NCBI RefSeq assembly: GCF_000499845.2
Contig: NC_023749.2
Coordinates: 5,365,030-5,429,029, forward strand
Length of the DNA stretch: 64,000 nucleotides
From: Phaseolus vulgaris
Taxonomy: Eukaryota > Streptophyta > Magnoliopsida > Fabales > Fabaceae
Direction: 5' to 3'
The notes under the pieces were generated by a model. The model was given only the letters and a program-made list of their open reading frames with translations, searched no databases and was not told the DNA's origin. This document shows, piece by piece, positions 41,430 to 54,600 of the stretch. A program made the position numbers and the translations under genes. Position 1 is the stretch's first letter. Each line of letters starts with the position of its first letter.

Positions 41430-44400
41430 ACCCTTCACCAGACAATAACCTCAGTGAGCAAACTCTGTCTCTTCAATTTGTTCACTCTAAAGTCCAAACA
41501 AAGACATAAAAACGCTGTCGTTCTTGTTGTCTTTAACCATGTCGTGTGAGTCTATGTCCGATCCAGCTCTGTTTTGTAAGATGTGTGTGCGATACCCTGC
41601 TCTGTTAAGTTAAACCAATGTAAATATTATATATATATATCATGTTTGGAAATGGATGTTCTACGTACCCAAATGGTTTGTTAGCTTTTCCCACTCAGGC
41701 TAGTGCGACTCATTTGCAAATGTTTTTTTGATAACTAAGTCATTTTTACCTGCTTTTCATGCAAACGCTACCATGAACTTCTTCAGCAACTCTAACTCTA
41801 ATAAATCAATACCCTTTTTAATGTATTGGGAATCATGGTTCTTGGAAACATTGTTGGAGTTGTGGCGAAATTACTGTCGATTCATCTCAAAGTTGCTTTC
41901 TTGGCCGGTTGGTTTTGGTGTTTAGCTTGGTGAATCACTTCTGGTGTCATAAGTTGGTTTTTTTATTTATCAGAATTTCAGTTATCTTTATCTGATCAAC
42001 TTTTTGGACGATGAATCACCATTTAACTAACATTATTTTCTCATTTTTCCTTAATTTTTTTTATCAGTAATGATACATTAACAATCTACTTAATTTATCA
42101 ACTTGAGATTGATAATATGAAGAAAAGTTTGTCATCCAAAAACTGAAATTTTAGATAAAGAAATGGAATTTCATAAAAAAAAATGAAACTGAAATTTTAG
42201 ATAAAAAAATGAAATTGATGGAATTGTAAACTGTACAAGTGGTCAATATATTTTTTTTTATAGTCTGATTTCGCCTGAATAGAAAATTGCACTTGTGTCT
42301 TGTTCACTCAACATCGTGTGCCCTATAATGTCTCCAAATTAAGGAGCATGATATTGATGTTGATATTGCATAAAAGACGCCATTAATAAACGGGTAGACT
42401 TTAGGATAAGCCTGCGTGAAAAGGTAATTGGAGGAGGAGATTGAAGGTTGTTGATGTGTATTCAACTTTGTGTATCAATTGGTCATGTTTTTCTTCTCTA
42501 TTGAACTTGTACAAAAATAGATTAATACCGCAGTTGACTGTAATAAAAGGGAAAACATCAATCTTCCTATGATGCTTTGAATAGGTTGGTAAAGAGCATC
42601 TTATCAGTGACTGTCTAACTTCATATAGCCCAAAACAAATAGTGAGATTATGATATAGCTTTAGTGTATGTAAAATCACCTTGAGCAAATAAAAAAGTTT
42701 GAGTTCTTCTGCCATGAAGGAGTACAATTCATCATGTTTGTATGGATAAATTCATTTATTATTTTATTATATTTGTTATTTAATTAATATGATAAGGTTC
42801 TTATAAATTTAAATTAAAGAACTGTTATTGTAGGACACATTGTAGTATGACAACTATCTTTTTTATCATAAAATTATTAAAAAAAATCACTTAGTTACAT
42901 AAATTAATATATATGATAATGATCTTTATTAGATAAAGATTAATAAATATATAAACGATGTATATGAGAATGCGATCATTGATTTTATTTAAGAATTATT
43001 AATAGTAAACCTTACTTTTAAATTATCAAAATAAAATTACAATGAAGACATTTGATATTTTCTTACACGACATTAGCAGTAAACAAGTTATTTACTATAT
43101 TTTGATTTTAGAAATCTAATAAGCGCTAGGTGAATAGTATGAACTATTATTAAATTCTTGTAGAATTAATTATGAATTAAGAAAGAATCTATCAACTCTT
43201 CTTACTCAATTTGATTCTTTATAAAATGAAGAACTTGACCAAGGTAATTGAATTAAAGAAGAAAAGAGTTTCTAAGTTATTCACTATAGCCATCAACTTG
43301 TTACACTTTGATAATATTACTACAGGACAGTTTATTTGGAGTTACATCTATGAGGGAAATATTACACTAATTCTTGAAAATAAAACATATTGCTTTATGT
43401 TTCATGTTATCTTGACGATGAAAAGTGTTGCTAGAAGTAACGTTTAATCATTAAATCAATGTTATTAATTTATTAGCAGCCTTGGATCTACTAGTTCACA
43501 TACTAACCAATGTTCTAGATTTTTTTTAAATAATAATTTTATTATTTTATTATAACGTTCTAGAATTTTATACAGGTTGGGAAGGAATCGTTTCCTCAAA
43601 TGATTGTTGGTGGTTCCAGTTTTCGATTGTGGTTCTCAATCTCGGTCAGAAGTAGGATACCTATAAGAGGTACTCTGACACTCAAGTTATGATTATGTAT
43701 TTGAAGGTTGAAGTATTAATTGTTGTAATAAATGCGTACCTTTATCTTGGACAAATTGCATATTTATAACAATGGACCTTCAATTTTAGATCTGAATCAA
43801 GATAAGTTATCCAATTAATCTCGATTTTAAGATAACATCTTGTATCATAATTATGTTAATCATGTTATATTGAGGAGTGTTCGTTATGTCTTGATATCTC
43901 ATTGGCTATATTAGCCAAATGGTATTTGAGTGACTGAATCTATGTTCAGCCTTTAAATTGTGTCGCTGAAAACCTCTAAACTTAGTCAAACATATTGGAA
44001 AATTTAATATGAGATAATTTTTTGTAAGTGAAATATTTATATTATTTGGTAATACAAAAGAAAGTTTGTTCCCCTTAGAATATATTTGGCCAGTTCAGTG
44101 TCCTGTTGATAAGAAGTAGAAAAAAACAAACAAACTTGCTGTTACATTTTAGTCATAGCATAAAGCAAACAACAGATGTGAGTGTCTGTTTTTGGCTAAA
44201 TTTGTGGTAAAAGCTTACCTTTTGAAGGGTTCTTTTTTGTTTTCACAATTTTGTCATGCAGAATGTATGAGTTAAAAAGAAATCGATCTATTTATTTCCA
44301 CTGCGTGTGTTTGGAATACCTTTGGAGGTGTTTTATCAAAGTTTAAAGCCTTGAATCCATATATTAACAAAAAAAAATGATGAATTTGCAAACTATGGCT

Positions 44401-46199
44401 TATGGAAATTACACACAACTCAAAATTTACATGCACTGTATTCTTAATTGTTATATATAAAGTGAAAAGGACTATCTACATACAATTTCCTAGAAGGAAA
44501 CATGAAAATGAAGTTTGCCTAAAAACCCTATTATGAAAAGAAAAATGTGAAATGTTAGGGTCCCTTTCTTCTTCAAACCTAATTAACATGTGTTGTGTTA
44601 TTATTGGAGCTAGGAGTCGTAAGCATGAAGCAACAATAATAGAATTAGTGCAACCCAGCCAAATCGAATCTTGGATATCAATTAACATTAAATTTGGATT
44701 AGATTTGTCCTTATCAAATAGCAACACTTACTCCTTTTCAAACCATTCATTAATGCATGATTATCAAAGTCAAAACTAATACTCCTTCCAATTCATATAT
44801 AAGAATACGTAATCTTACGATCATTAAAGATGTTAGTTTTTTAATTATATATATAATTATATTTGTTAATCACGTTTAAAATATTTTTTAGAATGATAAC
44901 ATCGAATTGAACTAATTAAAATTTATTTGAATTTTAACCCATCAAAAGTGTGTTTTTATTTTATATTTTGTTAAGAAATAATATCTGAACAAGATGAATA
45001 TAATAGAAGTAAAGTGACGAAAATAAAAGATTATTTAATAAAAATATGAAAGCTAAACTCTTATTTGATTATTCTGTTTCTACTTTTATTTGAATAAAAA
45101 ATGAAAGTTTTGCAAAACACATTTCGTTTGATGTTTGAAAATATCTTTAAAGAAAACGTTTCTAAAAATACTGCTAAGTTTGAAATGATTGAATTAGCTG
45201 ACTTTTCAAAAGTAACCAATAAATGAAAAAAAATGATATAATAAATCACTTCAATTGTTCATGAAAACAGGAACCCGTGCCTATCGATAATAAATAATCA
45301 TAAATTCATTGAAATATTAATTATTAATTTCCTCTTCAACAAATAAGAATATTTTATCCTTCACTTAGGTTGTGTTTGGACTAGGAAGAGGATGTGGGGA
45401 GATATAAAAGAGTGGATGTTTGAGGATTTGAGAAGAAAGTGCGAAGAAAATTAGTGTCTTTGGATTGAGGTATTTTAGACTAGATTTTTTAAGAAAGTTT
45501 ATTGGAGTTTGTGAGTGATGTGATGGTTGCGAGATTTTTTTAATTTTTTTAAAAAGTGTAAAATATAAGTTTACAAACTTATCTTTGTATTTAAAAATAT
45601 TTAAATAATGAAATATGATGTATTTTTTGTGTAGATTTAAATTAATTAAAATATTTTAAATTATATTTTGGTACAATTAAATAATTTATTTCGATACTGT
45701 TAAATAATTACTTTTGAAAAAAATACGAGTTACTTAATATTACCGAAACATGAAAAGAATCATAAAAACAATATTATCTAAGCATATGCAAATTTATTGT
45801 TATATTTATTTATACATTTGGAAAGCTTTCTATATTCATTGATTTAGATTGTATGTAGATACATAACCATGTAGCTATTTTAGAGGACATTTTATAATAA
45901 AAAAATATTATATATAGAGTAAATTGTACAACAAATTTATAAAAAAAGAAAACATATATAGAATAAAGTATGAAATATCATAATATGATGATTATGATGG
46001 AAAAATAATAAAAATAAAATATATTATTATATATATTATTGCATGAATGACAAATCAAAAAGGAAAAACACCACCATCGTAGGTGGTTTTCCCCTCATAT
46101 CTTTGTATATGAGAAGGATGGGAGAAATCATTATTTATGCAGATTCACTATTCATGCAGATCCACTATTCCTCTTCCTTTTTCTTGTACATCCCTTAAT
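41430..46199. other. Intergenic stretch between the sHSP and UGT genes
   Basis: No gene is supported. The sequence near 43590-43960 (for example GGTACTCTGACACTCAAGTT) looks like a fragment of a legume LTR element. A dispersed repeat copy lies at 45370-45670. The 108-codon frame at 42401-42727 (- strand) has no domain I recognise. Confidence 0.5.
45370..45670 (+). repeat. Dispersed repeat, copy 2
   Basis: Second copy of the repeat at about 35990-36240, longer at its left end (GGTTGTGTTTGGACTAGG). Ends are approximate. Confidence 0.55.
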
Positions 46200-46277
46200 A
46201 CAAATCATGAATACCCATTCACATAATTTCTCTTAAATACAAATCATGAATATCCATTCACATAATTACTCTTGAAG
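46200..46277. repeat. 39-bp tandem duplication at the UGT stop codon
   Basis: The unit at 46200-46238 (starting ACAAATCATGAATACC) is repeated at 46239-46277 with a few changes. The stop codon of the UGT reading frame (46258-46260) falls in the second unit. Confidence 0.88.
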
Positions 46278-48021
46278 CCAAGAATCTTGAATCAAACATA
46301 GCCTTAGAGAAATGAAATCCATTGAAGAGATGTTGATTTTTTTTCTCTTTCTGAAAATGGAAAAAACTAAAAGTGAGGTCTAAATTTGTAATGTTGGAAA
46401 TAGCTATCTTAATTTCATTCTTCAATTTCAATGCTTTCTGCCTCATCTCCTTTCCTTCAGGATTCACCATCAATCTTCTCACTGCCCCTTCTATTTCATC
46501 CCTTTCCATCACATTGGACCACTCTATGCCTACCTTCCATACATGGCTCAACAACCTGGCATTTACCCTCTGATCCCCAAAATGAGGTTGGCACATTATT
46601 GGCACCCCTTCAGACAAACTCTCCAACGTAGAATTCCAACCACAATGGCTCCAAAACCCTCCCACACCTTGGTGTGCCAAAACCTCACCCTGAGGTGCCC
46701 ATTTCACAATGCAACCCCTTTCTTCTATTGCCACTCTAACATCTTTAGGCAGTGATTGTAGCCATTCAGAAATATCACTGATTGTCCCTGGTCTAATAAC
46801 CCAAAGGAACCTTTGCTTGCTATTTGCTAAGCCCCAAGCCACTTCAGTCAGTTCTTTCTCTTCCCAACTAGCTATACTTCCCAAGCTCACATACAACACA
46901 GATTTTCTTGGTTGGTTTTTCAGCCAATCTATGCAGCTATAATCTTCTTCCACAAAGCTACTACTAGGAGAATCTTCTCCAGCAATCATGTGTAAAGGGC
47001 CTATGGGGAAGAAACTCATTTTGTAAACTTGGTGTAGTCGATGCAAGGACTCCTCTTCAAGACAGTCCACTGTGTTGCAGATAACACCCAAAGAAGGTCT
47101 TACTGCAACTGTTTTCGCAATTTCTTTCAGCATATCACCCGAATTGAACATTGGCAGGTCTTTGAATCGGAGTGGTTCAAGTTCTGGCACCAAGTCCAAC
47201 GAAGAATCTGCATGCAACGTGGAAGTTTCGTTACCACTAAAACCATCGTGCTGATCGACAAAGCTGAAAAGTTTCGTTACATAGTTTCTTTTGATTGGCT
47301 TTGGAATCATTTTGGAAAAAGTCAAATTTTAGACTTTTCTATGTAGAATTATAGACACTGAAATATTAGATTTAAATTTTAGTAGTACTCATAGTTCTCT
47401 AAACCAATTCTTTTCAATCTATGTTTATGTAAAACATTATTTCCACATTAGCCGCAAAAAATATAAAGGATTACTCGATTACATTAATATCATTTGGCAG
47501 AGTCATACGAGTTTATAATAATTAATACCTTGCAAGGGATGGCAGCCACTGGTTTGTCTCTGAAAAGATGCATGATAAGTGAGAAAATTAGTAGCACTGG
47601 TGGTTCTGAGGACTATGCTGGGTAGTTTCAGTTCTCTGGCCACAGAATCAATGGAATAAATTAACCCATCGTAGATGACGCAAGCGATCTTTTCATGGTT
47701 TATATTTGCTTTCTCAATCTGATCAACCAATACCTCTGTGATTGGAGACACACACTTTTCATTTAAGGTTGCAGTAATATCCACAATATTCTTGGAGGAG
47801 ACGTGAGTATCAGATAAACCATAGGACAAGGGCAGAAAGCAAAAGTTAGGGTGATTTAAGTTAGGGTGATTAGAAGGATCGGAGGAATTGAAATGGGCAT
47901 GTGCCACGGTTATGGAAAACCCTCTTGAATGAAGGATGGTGGCTAGCTGAAGCATTGGAGTTAAGTGGCCTTGAAATGGTGGTGGTATAAGTACCAAACG
48001 GTGCCTTTGAGTTCCCATCAT
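46258..48021 (-). CDS. UDP-glycosyltransferase, UGT76-type, with atypical C-terminus
   Basis: Two exons, 48021-47529 and 47207-46258, encode 480 aa. The intron splits codon 165 (CAA G|gt ... ag|AT), the usual position in UGT76 genes. The N-terminal acceptor domain holds the catalytic His19 (PPPFQGH) and Asp118 (CVIYDG). The C-terminal PSPG box spans residues 334-377 (WAPQGEVLAHQGVGGFWSHC ... HFGDQ) and is complete; its final Gln favours UDP-glucose. Such enzymes glucosylate small molecules such as hormones and phenolics in the cytosol. The acceptor cannot be told from sequence. Up to about residue 435 the protein is normal, but the last 45 residues do not resemble the family tail (typically GGSS then a short helix). 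They run into a tandem duplication of 39 bp. Two adjacent Met codons (48021, 48018) are equally possible starts. Confidence 0.88.
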
Positions 48022-48610
48022 TTTCCTAACTCAGACAAGAGTGTTGTCTGGTACTATGTCTATGAAATTGGCGTGAAAAAACATATGGGCACTACACATC
48101 CTTATAAACAATTTGAGAGGTGCATGAATCTTTCACATGGTGAAACCACTGTCTCTTATGTCTGTATTGACTTGTAATCAACGACTTTGAAGCTTTAAAG
48201 CTTTAATTAGTAATTCCACAGTATGGATTTCACACGCAACACCTACCTATATTACCTTGATTTCAACGAGCCTATGCTACGAAGGTGCACGACTCTGAAA
48301 ACTCGTGTTCTTTATGATTAAAATTATTTGACCAAACTTAGTCATGAGTTGTTTCTATCTAGACTGGTACGAGTAGCATCATCACTCATTTATTCAAGAC
48401 CCTGTATCTGACATTGACATTCAAGTTCTGGTCACATCTATACTTTTAGTGTCCCGAATTTACCCCATGTTTGACCCTCTGTCTCATCAGATATGTTCGA
48501 AAACCAAGTTGTTTACATGGGTATTTAAGTACTTACACACATGTTTAATTAATTAATAAACCTATAATTAATTATTGCCTCTAATCTTAATATAATTTAC
48601 ATGCATGGGA
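48022..48610. other. Upstream flank of the UGT gene
   Basis: Presumed UGT promoter on the - strand. I see no additional gene in it. Confidence 0.5.
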
Positions 48611-48611
48611 A

Positions 48612-49240
48612 TTTTTTTTTTATCACCAATAAAAAAAAAATAGAGACCACTTCAGGAATGGTCCAACCCTTATACAGAAATACTTGATACCAATCTCCTA
48701 TTAAAACGCCTATCAAATTAGCAAAGGGATAACCATACCAACACTAACCAATATTAATGAATCAACCTCATACAAGCCAGAAGATTTAAAACCCAACTAG
48801 AATAAGGAAAATAAGCAGAATGAGACTTTGCATAAATCCAAGACCATACATTTACTTGCACCGAAGCGAACACTTCAGACACATCTGTCACACCTCTATT
48901 GAAGATTACCGAGTTCTTATGTTTCCATATTTCGCTCACAATGCCAACCCAAATTGTATTCCAAACTTCGTTAACCGAAACAGAAGCCTGACTCATCCTG
49001 AATTGTGAAAAAATTGACTTAGGTTCCTTGTGAATTACAGACGACACACCAAGCCACTTAAAGCACAGACACCAGACACCAGACACGTCAAGCAAACCTG
49101 CAAACAAAGAACAAGTGACAAGACGACTCCTCCTCCTTCACACACAAACAACACAAGAGATTTTCTACCGCCACTTCGCGCGGGTATGTGAACTTGCCCT
49201 TCTGCTGTTCCAGTTGGCTCTTTTCCATTTGCTTTCATCC
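48612..49240 (-). mobile_element. 5'-truncated, decayed LINE (L1-type) retrotransposon fragment
   Basis: On the - strand, about 49085-49165 encodes a zf-RVT-like segment in broken frames (LCCLCVKEEESSCHLFFVC). The frame at 49107-48754 then gives VWNTIWVGIVSEIWKHKNS and VNVWSWIYAK, the usual C-terminus of plant LINE ORF2. At the low-coordinate end, 48612-48621 is a run of ten T on the + strand, that is, a poly(A) tail after TATTGGTGAT, as expected for the 3' end. Only the 3' end of the element remains. No target-site duplication was recognised. Confidence 0.8.
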
Positions 49241-51388
49241 TCTTTTCACCGACTTCTACTTATCCTTCATAATTACCTTCATTAAGGTGTTGTTCCAATA
49301 AGCTTTTAGTTACAAAACAAGAAAATATCTATTTTCAAAATTTTCGTTCAAAGGTGATTAATTTATTTCTATTAAATAAAATATAACTAGTATTATCTTT
49401 TATTTTAAAATAATAAATATTGAAAATATATAATAATTAAATTTATAATAGAATAAAAATATTAAAAATAATAAATAAAATAAAACTAATTAAATTTGAA
49501 TATAATTTTATTTTAAAATATTACTTTTTATTAATTAAATTTTTATAATAATTTTTTTTTTAATTTTAAATTTATTTTAACTCTAATTTATGTTTTTAAA
49601 AATTCATGAAATATATTATATGTTTTATTTGTTTATAATTATTATATTAAATATATATATTATTTTTTTATTTAAGCAATATCTGAATTTATATTCAAAA
49701 AATCTCACATCAAACAAAGCATTAAATAATGTTTCCTTACTTTGTTAATTTCACAATCACCTTCAGGTCAAATGGTAAAACTTTATATTACATTTCAAAA
49801 TCTACCTATTTTATTAGTTTTCAAAAGAATTTACACTGTGTTGTAAATTTATAATTTTTATCAAGCATTATCTTTAGAAAAAAAATATCAATATAAAAAA
49901 TAATACATTTTTTTCTTATTCATAATTAAATTATGTATTATACTATAATAATATATAGATTACAATAATAACAACAATAAAAATAATTGTAACTACAATG
50001 ATGATTGAAATGAGTGAATATAATCATAATGATGATGTAAATAACAATAGATGCAAGGACAATCATGATAATTATAATTTGCAATTATTTTTAAATTTTT
50101 AAAATATAGATCTGTAATAAAAATTAATTTTATTTAAATTGAACAGGGATGATTCAAATAATTTATGTATATCTAACTTTATATTTCCACTTTCCTTTGA
50201 AGTTAGAAATAAAAAGAATCTTCCATATTTATTTTTAAAGCATACAATACTTTGATGTGATGATTCAACAAGTATTATCATGATTTTATTTTGGTATAGA
50301 TGACACTAACAACAATAATTATGTTGATAAAAGATATACAAAAAATTTATAATAAAAGCACTCATTATAGATTAATTAATCTTCACGTTTTAAATTTTAA
50401 ATAACTTTAAAATAATAATCTGCACAAACTATTTCATTAGAATTAGATTGTGATTAAATTGATTTAAGATTCCCTTTATAGTTCAACATCATTTTCCTAA
50501 AAAACATGTTTTTAATTTTCATTCTCCACCTTTTGTGGGATTTTGGAACATATAATAATTTCTTCTAAGTATTAGCTATAAAATATGGTCACCTTATTAA
50601 TTAATGATATTACGAAATAAGTAATAATTAAAATATATTACACTCTCATTTAGCTACAAATTACAATATTAACATATTTTTTATTTTAAAAGCAATAAAT
50701 TTATTATAAATAATTATTTGTGATAGCATGTAGATGTAAATTTATTTTATAAAGGAGATTAAAAAAATCTATTTCTTTTCCCCTAACTTTTGTTTTGCTG
50801 TGGAAATGTTTCTTCTTTCCACTTTCTTTAGTGTCTCTTCTATCCTTTACATATCATAATTAGAAAAGGTCATCACTAACCTTTCCCTTTAGCTTCCATT
50901 TCTCTCTTCACAAAACTTCCCTTTACTGAAGCTCTCTTCATTGATCTTCTCTTACTAAGGATGAACCTTGACATAAGAACATACATATGAAACTGATAAT
51001 CAGTCAACATTGACACCGAAGACAAAAAAAGGTGAAAAATATTGCATAGCTTGTTAAAGATAATTAATAATGTAACATCTCACTATTTTTATTAATTAAT
51101 TATTAATTTTTTAATCAAATATAATTAGTTTATTTTTTATATAAAAAAATTCTATAAACCCTAAACTCTAAACTTAAAAATTTAAATAAAATATTATCAA
51201 ATATGAGAAATAATTCTGAATATATGTTCTTTTAAAATCATCTAATTACAAACCTATATAAAAATGAAATTTGTATGAGTTGATATCTCACTACATTATA
51301 ATATAAAACTCTCTAAAAACTTAAAATATGTTTTTCAAATTATATGATGTATTCCTCATCATATGCAATTCAATATTATTCTTCACAT

Positions 51389-51440
51389 AATGTATTTTAC
51401 TATAAGAGAAGTGTAATGTATTTCACTATAAGAAAAGTGT
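51389..51440. repeat. 26-bp tandem duplication
   Basis: AATGTATTTTACTATAAGAG-type unit at 51389-51414, repeated at 51415-51440 with two changes. Confidence 0.85.
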
Positions 51441-51589
51441 GATATAACGTGGACCAAACATTGACAAAAAATTAAAAAAAATGAACGCTACATCATAAAT
51501 AGCATGGGCATAGCGTCTTTGCACAATGGATGTTTTTCAATGAAGGTAATTTTTTTGCATCGATATGTAGTTATGAGTGTAGACTAAAT

Positions 51590-51930
51590 CCTCTGTAGGT
51601 AAAAGCAAATCATGTAAATTAGACCCTCACTAATAGAGTGAGTTGAGCCCTTAAGTGGAAGCTAAAAGTCAAGGCAAAACTTTAGTTTAATAGAAGGTGA
51701 AAGTTAAAAGTAAGGGTCAAGCCTAATTAAGTGAGATGTAAAAGCTAATAGATTGGGGGTCAAGCCCTAGTTGAGTCAAACATCAACAAGGTAAGATATG
51801 AAAGGTAGTATTAAGGTCAAATCCTAATTGAACCAAACCTAAAGAGGGTTAAGTTTTGACTAACCTAATCATAGAAGCAAATTGCAAGGGTCAAGTTTAA
51901 TAGTTGATATATAGTATCAAGGAGGACCAA
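51590..51930. repeat. Degenerate tandem array with GGTCAAGCCCTAATT-like phrases
   Basis: Phrases such as AAGGGTCAAGCCTAATTAAG, GGGGTCAAGCCCTAGTTGAG, AAGGTCAAATCCTAATTGAA and AAGGGTCAAGTTTAATAG recur roughly every 50-60 bases, with intervening AAAAGCTAA/GAAAGTTAA phrases. This is an old diverged minisatellite or retroelement-derived array. Confidence 0.6.
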
Positions 51931-52386
51931 TTTCTTGACCTTGGAGTGGGCTTGGCCCTCGCTAAGCCCATGCAACCTAGAATTGAAAAAAAATTGTTGT
52001 TTCTATATAAAATCTCATTAGCTAATTATACATAAACCAATATCCTCTCATCACTCACTAATTGTATATACATTCTCATTATACATAATCAATATTATCC
52101 AATCACTCACTTAATTATAATTTTCAATTTTAAAGTAACAATAACTTTATTAGGCAAACAATAATTTTTTAATTGTTTAAAATGAAAGTTTGATAATTGC
52201 TTTCAGTGACAACTTTACGAAGCACTAGTAATGTTTGGCTATAACATCATATAAATTATCACTAATTCTCTTTATACATTTTATGATGACATTTATAACA
52301 TATAATTTTAGAAATAAACATTTTATATTAAGAAGTTTTGTTACTAATACAATTTTGTGACAATGTGTAAGATGAAGTATTTACAG

Positions 52387-52422
<36 letters not shown>
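52387..52422. repeat. (AT)n microsatellite
   Basis: About 36 bases of alternating AT. Confidence 0.93.
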
Positions 52423-52425
<3 letters not shown>

Positions 52426-52482
52426 GAGTTGTTAAAATATTTATAAAATCTAATTCATTTTATTATAAAAAAAAATGTAAGA

Positions 52483-52700
52483 CACTACCAAAAAATCATT
52501 AAATAAAAATTAATTTAAAATAAAAAAATAATTAGTTACTAGATAAAATTATATATTATTTTAGAGAAAAAACGATTAATACTTAAAGTAGTTTTTATTA
52601 TTAATAAAATTTATAAACTAATTTCTAATTGATATCTAATTAACTACTAAAATTTTAGCTATCAACTCTAGAATAATTGATATCTAAAATTAAAAATAAA
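52483..52700. mobile_element. Partial relative of the CACTA-type foldback MITE
   Basis: Starts CACTACCAAAAAATCATT and continues with phrases similar to the element at 37133 (AAAATTAATTT, AATAATTAGTTACTA, ATTATTTTAGAGA, TAATTGATATCTAA). It is more diverged, and the right end is not clear. Confidence 0.4.
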
Positions 52701-54199
52701 TTAAATATCATTAAAAATTAATAAACATGATTAGTGTTTGAAAATTAAATAATATAATTATAAATTAATAAATAAAATCAGTATTTAATTGAAAATAAAT
52801 TGTGTGACATAAATATAAATAAATAGGGAAGACTTTTAAATGAAGATAAATTAAATAACTTAAATATAAAGAATAATATGTAACTATATAAATTAAATAA
52901 CAAAAATATATAAAAAAGTAAAATTATAAATAATTTAAAATAAATAAAAATTAACAAAATATATATTTATTAAGATTAATATAAAAAATTTAATCGGACT
53001 CTCCGTTGCCTTATTAGACCATGCTATTATAAAGTTATAAATGCTTGTAAAAGTTATCATTTTTTACATATATGGTTTCAAATTCTCTCATCCTTCCTAT
53101 TATTACCTTCTCTTCCATTACTTATAAGTCAAATTTTATTTTATTTTAATTATTTTAAAGTCATTATTAGATGCATTAAATGAAGACACAATTCTTATCT
53201 CTTCCTATCTTATCTTCTTACATTTAAGAGATAATTCTTATATATTCCTATCATATCTTCTTACATTAAGATGAGATTAGAATATTCTTTTAAATAATAT
53301 TTAGTAATTTATTTTTTAATTATTTTAATTATTTCCTTTTTCTCATTATTTATTTTTATTGTAATTTTTATATTACTTAATCATAATGCTTCTTAAAAAC
53401 TATTTAAGTTGTTTTCTTATATTCAGACTTTATCTGAGAATAATACAGAACACATTTAAAAGATGAATTGAATTATAAAAGTTAAAGAGTAAATTTTTTA
53501 ACTTTTATATTTAAAATAAAGATAAAATAAATAATATTTTTATTTAAAAATAGAGATACTACATGAATTACATATTCTTATATATTGTAATTTTAAAATG
53601 TAGTTAAAGTAAAAATAAATAAATTATTTATGTAAAGTAAACATACCAATCTCCGTTATTATATATTGTTATAAATGATGACAAGGATTTCTATCATAGG
53701 TTTCATTTAATAGCATCAAAACTTCAAATTTAATCTTTCTTTGTTAGAATATAATGAATTATTGAGTTAAATTTATGATGTGGAGGTAGGAATATAAAAG
53801 TAAATTATTGTTGCCATAACTGGTTTTTCTTAATCTTTCTTAAATTTTTATCTTAATTTGTATCAACAATTAAGGCTTGGTGTTACATATGAAATTGATT
53901 TTAAAAAATTCAAACTTTATTATACTTAAATTTTTGTATGAATTAAAAATGGATACATGATAGTGAATACTTTTAGTTTTTAAATATTCGTGTAATATAT
54001 ATGTACTATTGCTTTAAAAACATAATTACTTAAACTTTTATTTTATTTTTAATCATTATCTGAGAGTTACTTTCTCAAAATTTTGAAATGAGACCAGGTC
54101 TTATTAGTGTTGATGTATCCAAACACATAAAAAAATGTATAAACACTTTCATCGTACATATGGAAACACAAATAGCTTATTGAATTTTAAAACTTATTG

Positions 54200-54600
54200 T
54201 ATAAGTTAGCTTATAAAAAAATGGTACACGAAATATTGACTGATGAGTTATGTGTTATTTTAATTTTAATTTAAACAAATTCAGTGTATATTAGATAAAT
54301 TAAAATCGATTTCAATGTCAACTCCATATTCACATCACCTCTTCATTTTTATATACTGAAAATAAAAATTTTAATCATCATTGTCGTAAAGGGATGGATC
54401 ATGCCTTCTGTGTATACTTTTCATTAAAAAAATGAAATATAAAAAAAAAATCTTTTAAAAAATATTTTCGTATTAAGAACAATGGGTAATTCTTTTAAGA
54501 GTTGAAGTATATTGAAACGATTTTTTGTCTTTTACACAAAATTAGAAGTGAAATATAAGTGGAAACGAGAGTATTTTTAAGAGCACACAAATATTTTTTA
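54200..54600 (+). repeat. Orphan third copy of the COPT distal upstream segment
   Basis: Shares long phrases with 57296-57740 and 61200-61610, the upstream regions of the two COPT genes: ATGGTACACGAAATATT, ATTTCAATGTCAACTCCATA, GTCGTAAAGGGATGGATCAT, and GAAACGATTTT before GTCTTTTAC. No COPT reading frame follows it. Here the distal GTAC motif present in the other two copies reads GTATAC. Confidence 0.8.

Larger units (their letters stand above)
49241..54190. other. Long AT-rich intergenic stretch
   Basis: No gene is seen. Notable contents are a 26-bp tandem pair (51389-51440), a degenerate array with GGTCAAGCC phrases (51590-51930), an (AT)n microsatellite (52387-52422) and a partial CACTA-like repeat from 52483. 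Confidence 0.55.

Noticed and set aside
42401..42727. 108-codon - strand frame, considered as a copia polyprotein fragment
   Set aside because: No convincing integrase, RT or RNase H motif could be matched in this or neighbouring frames.
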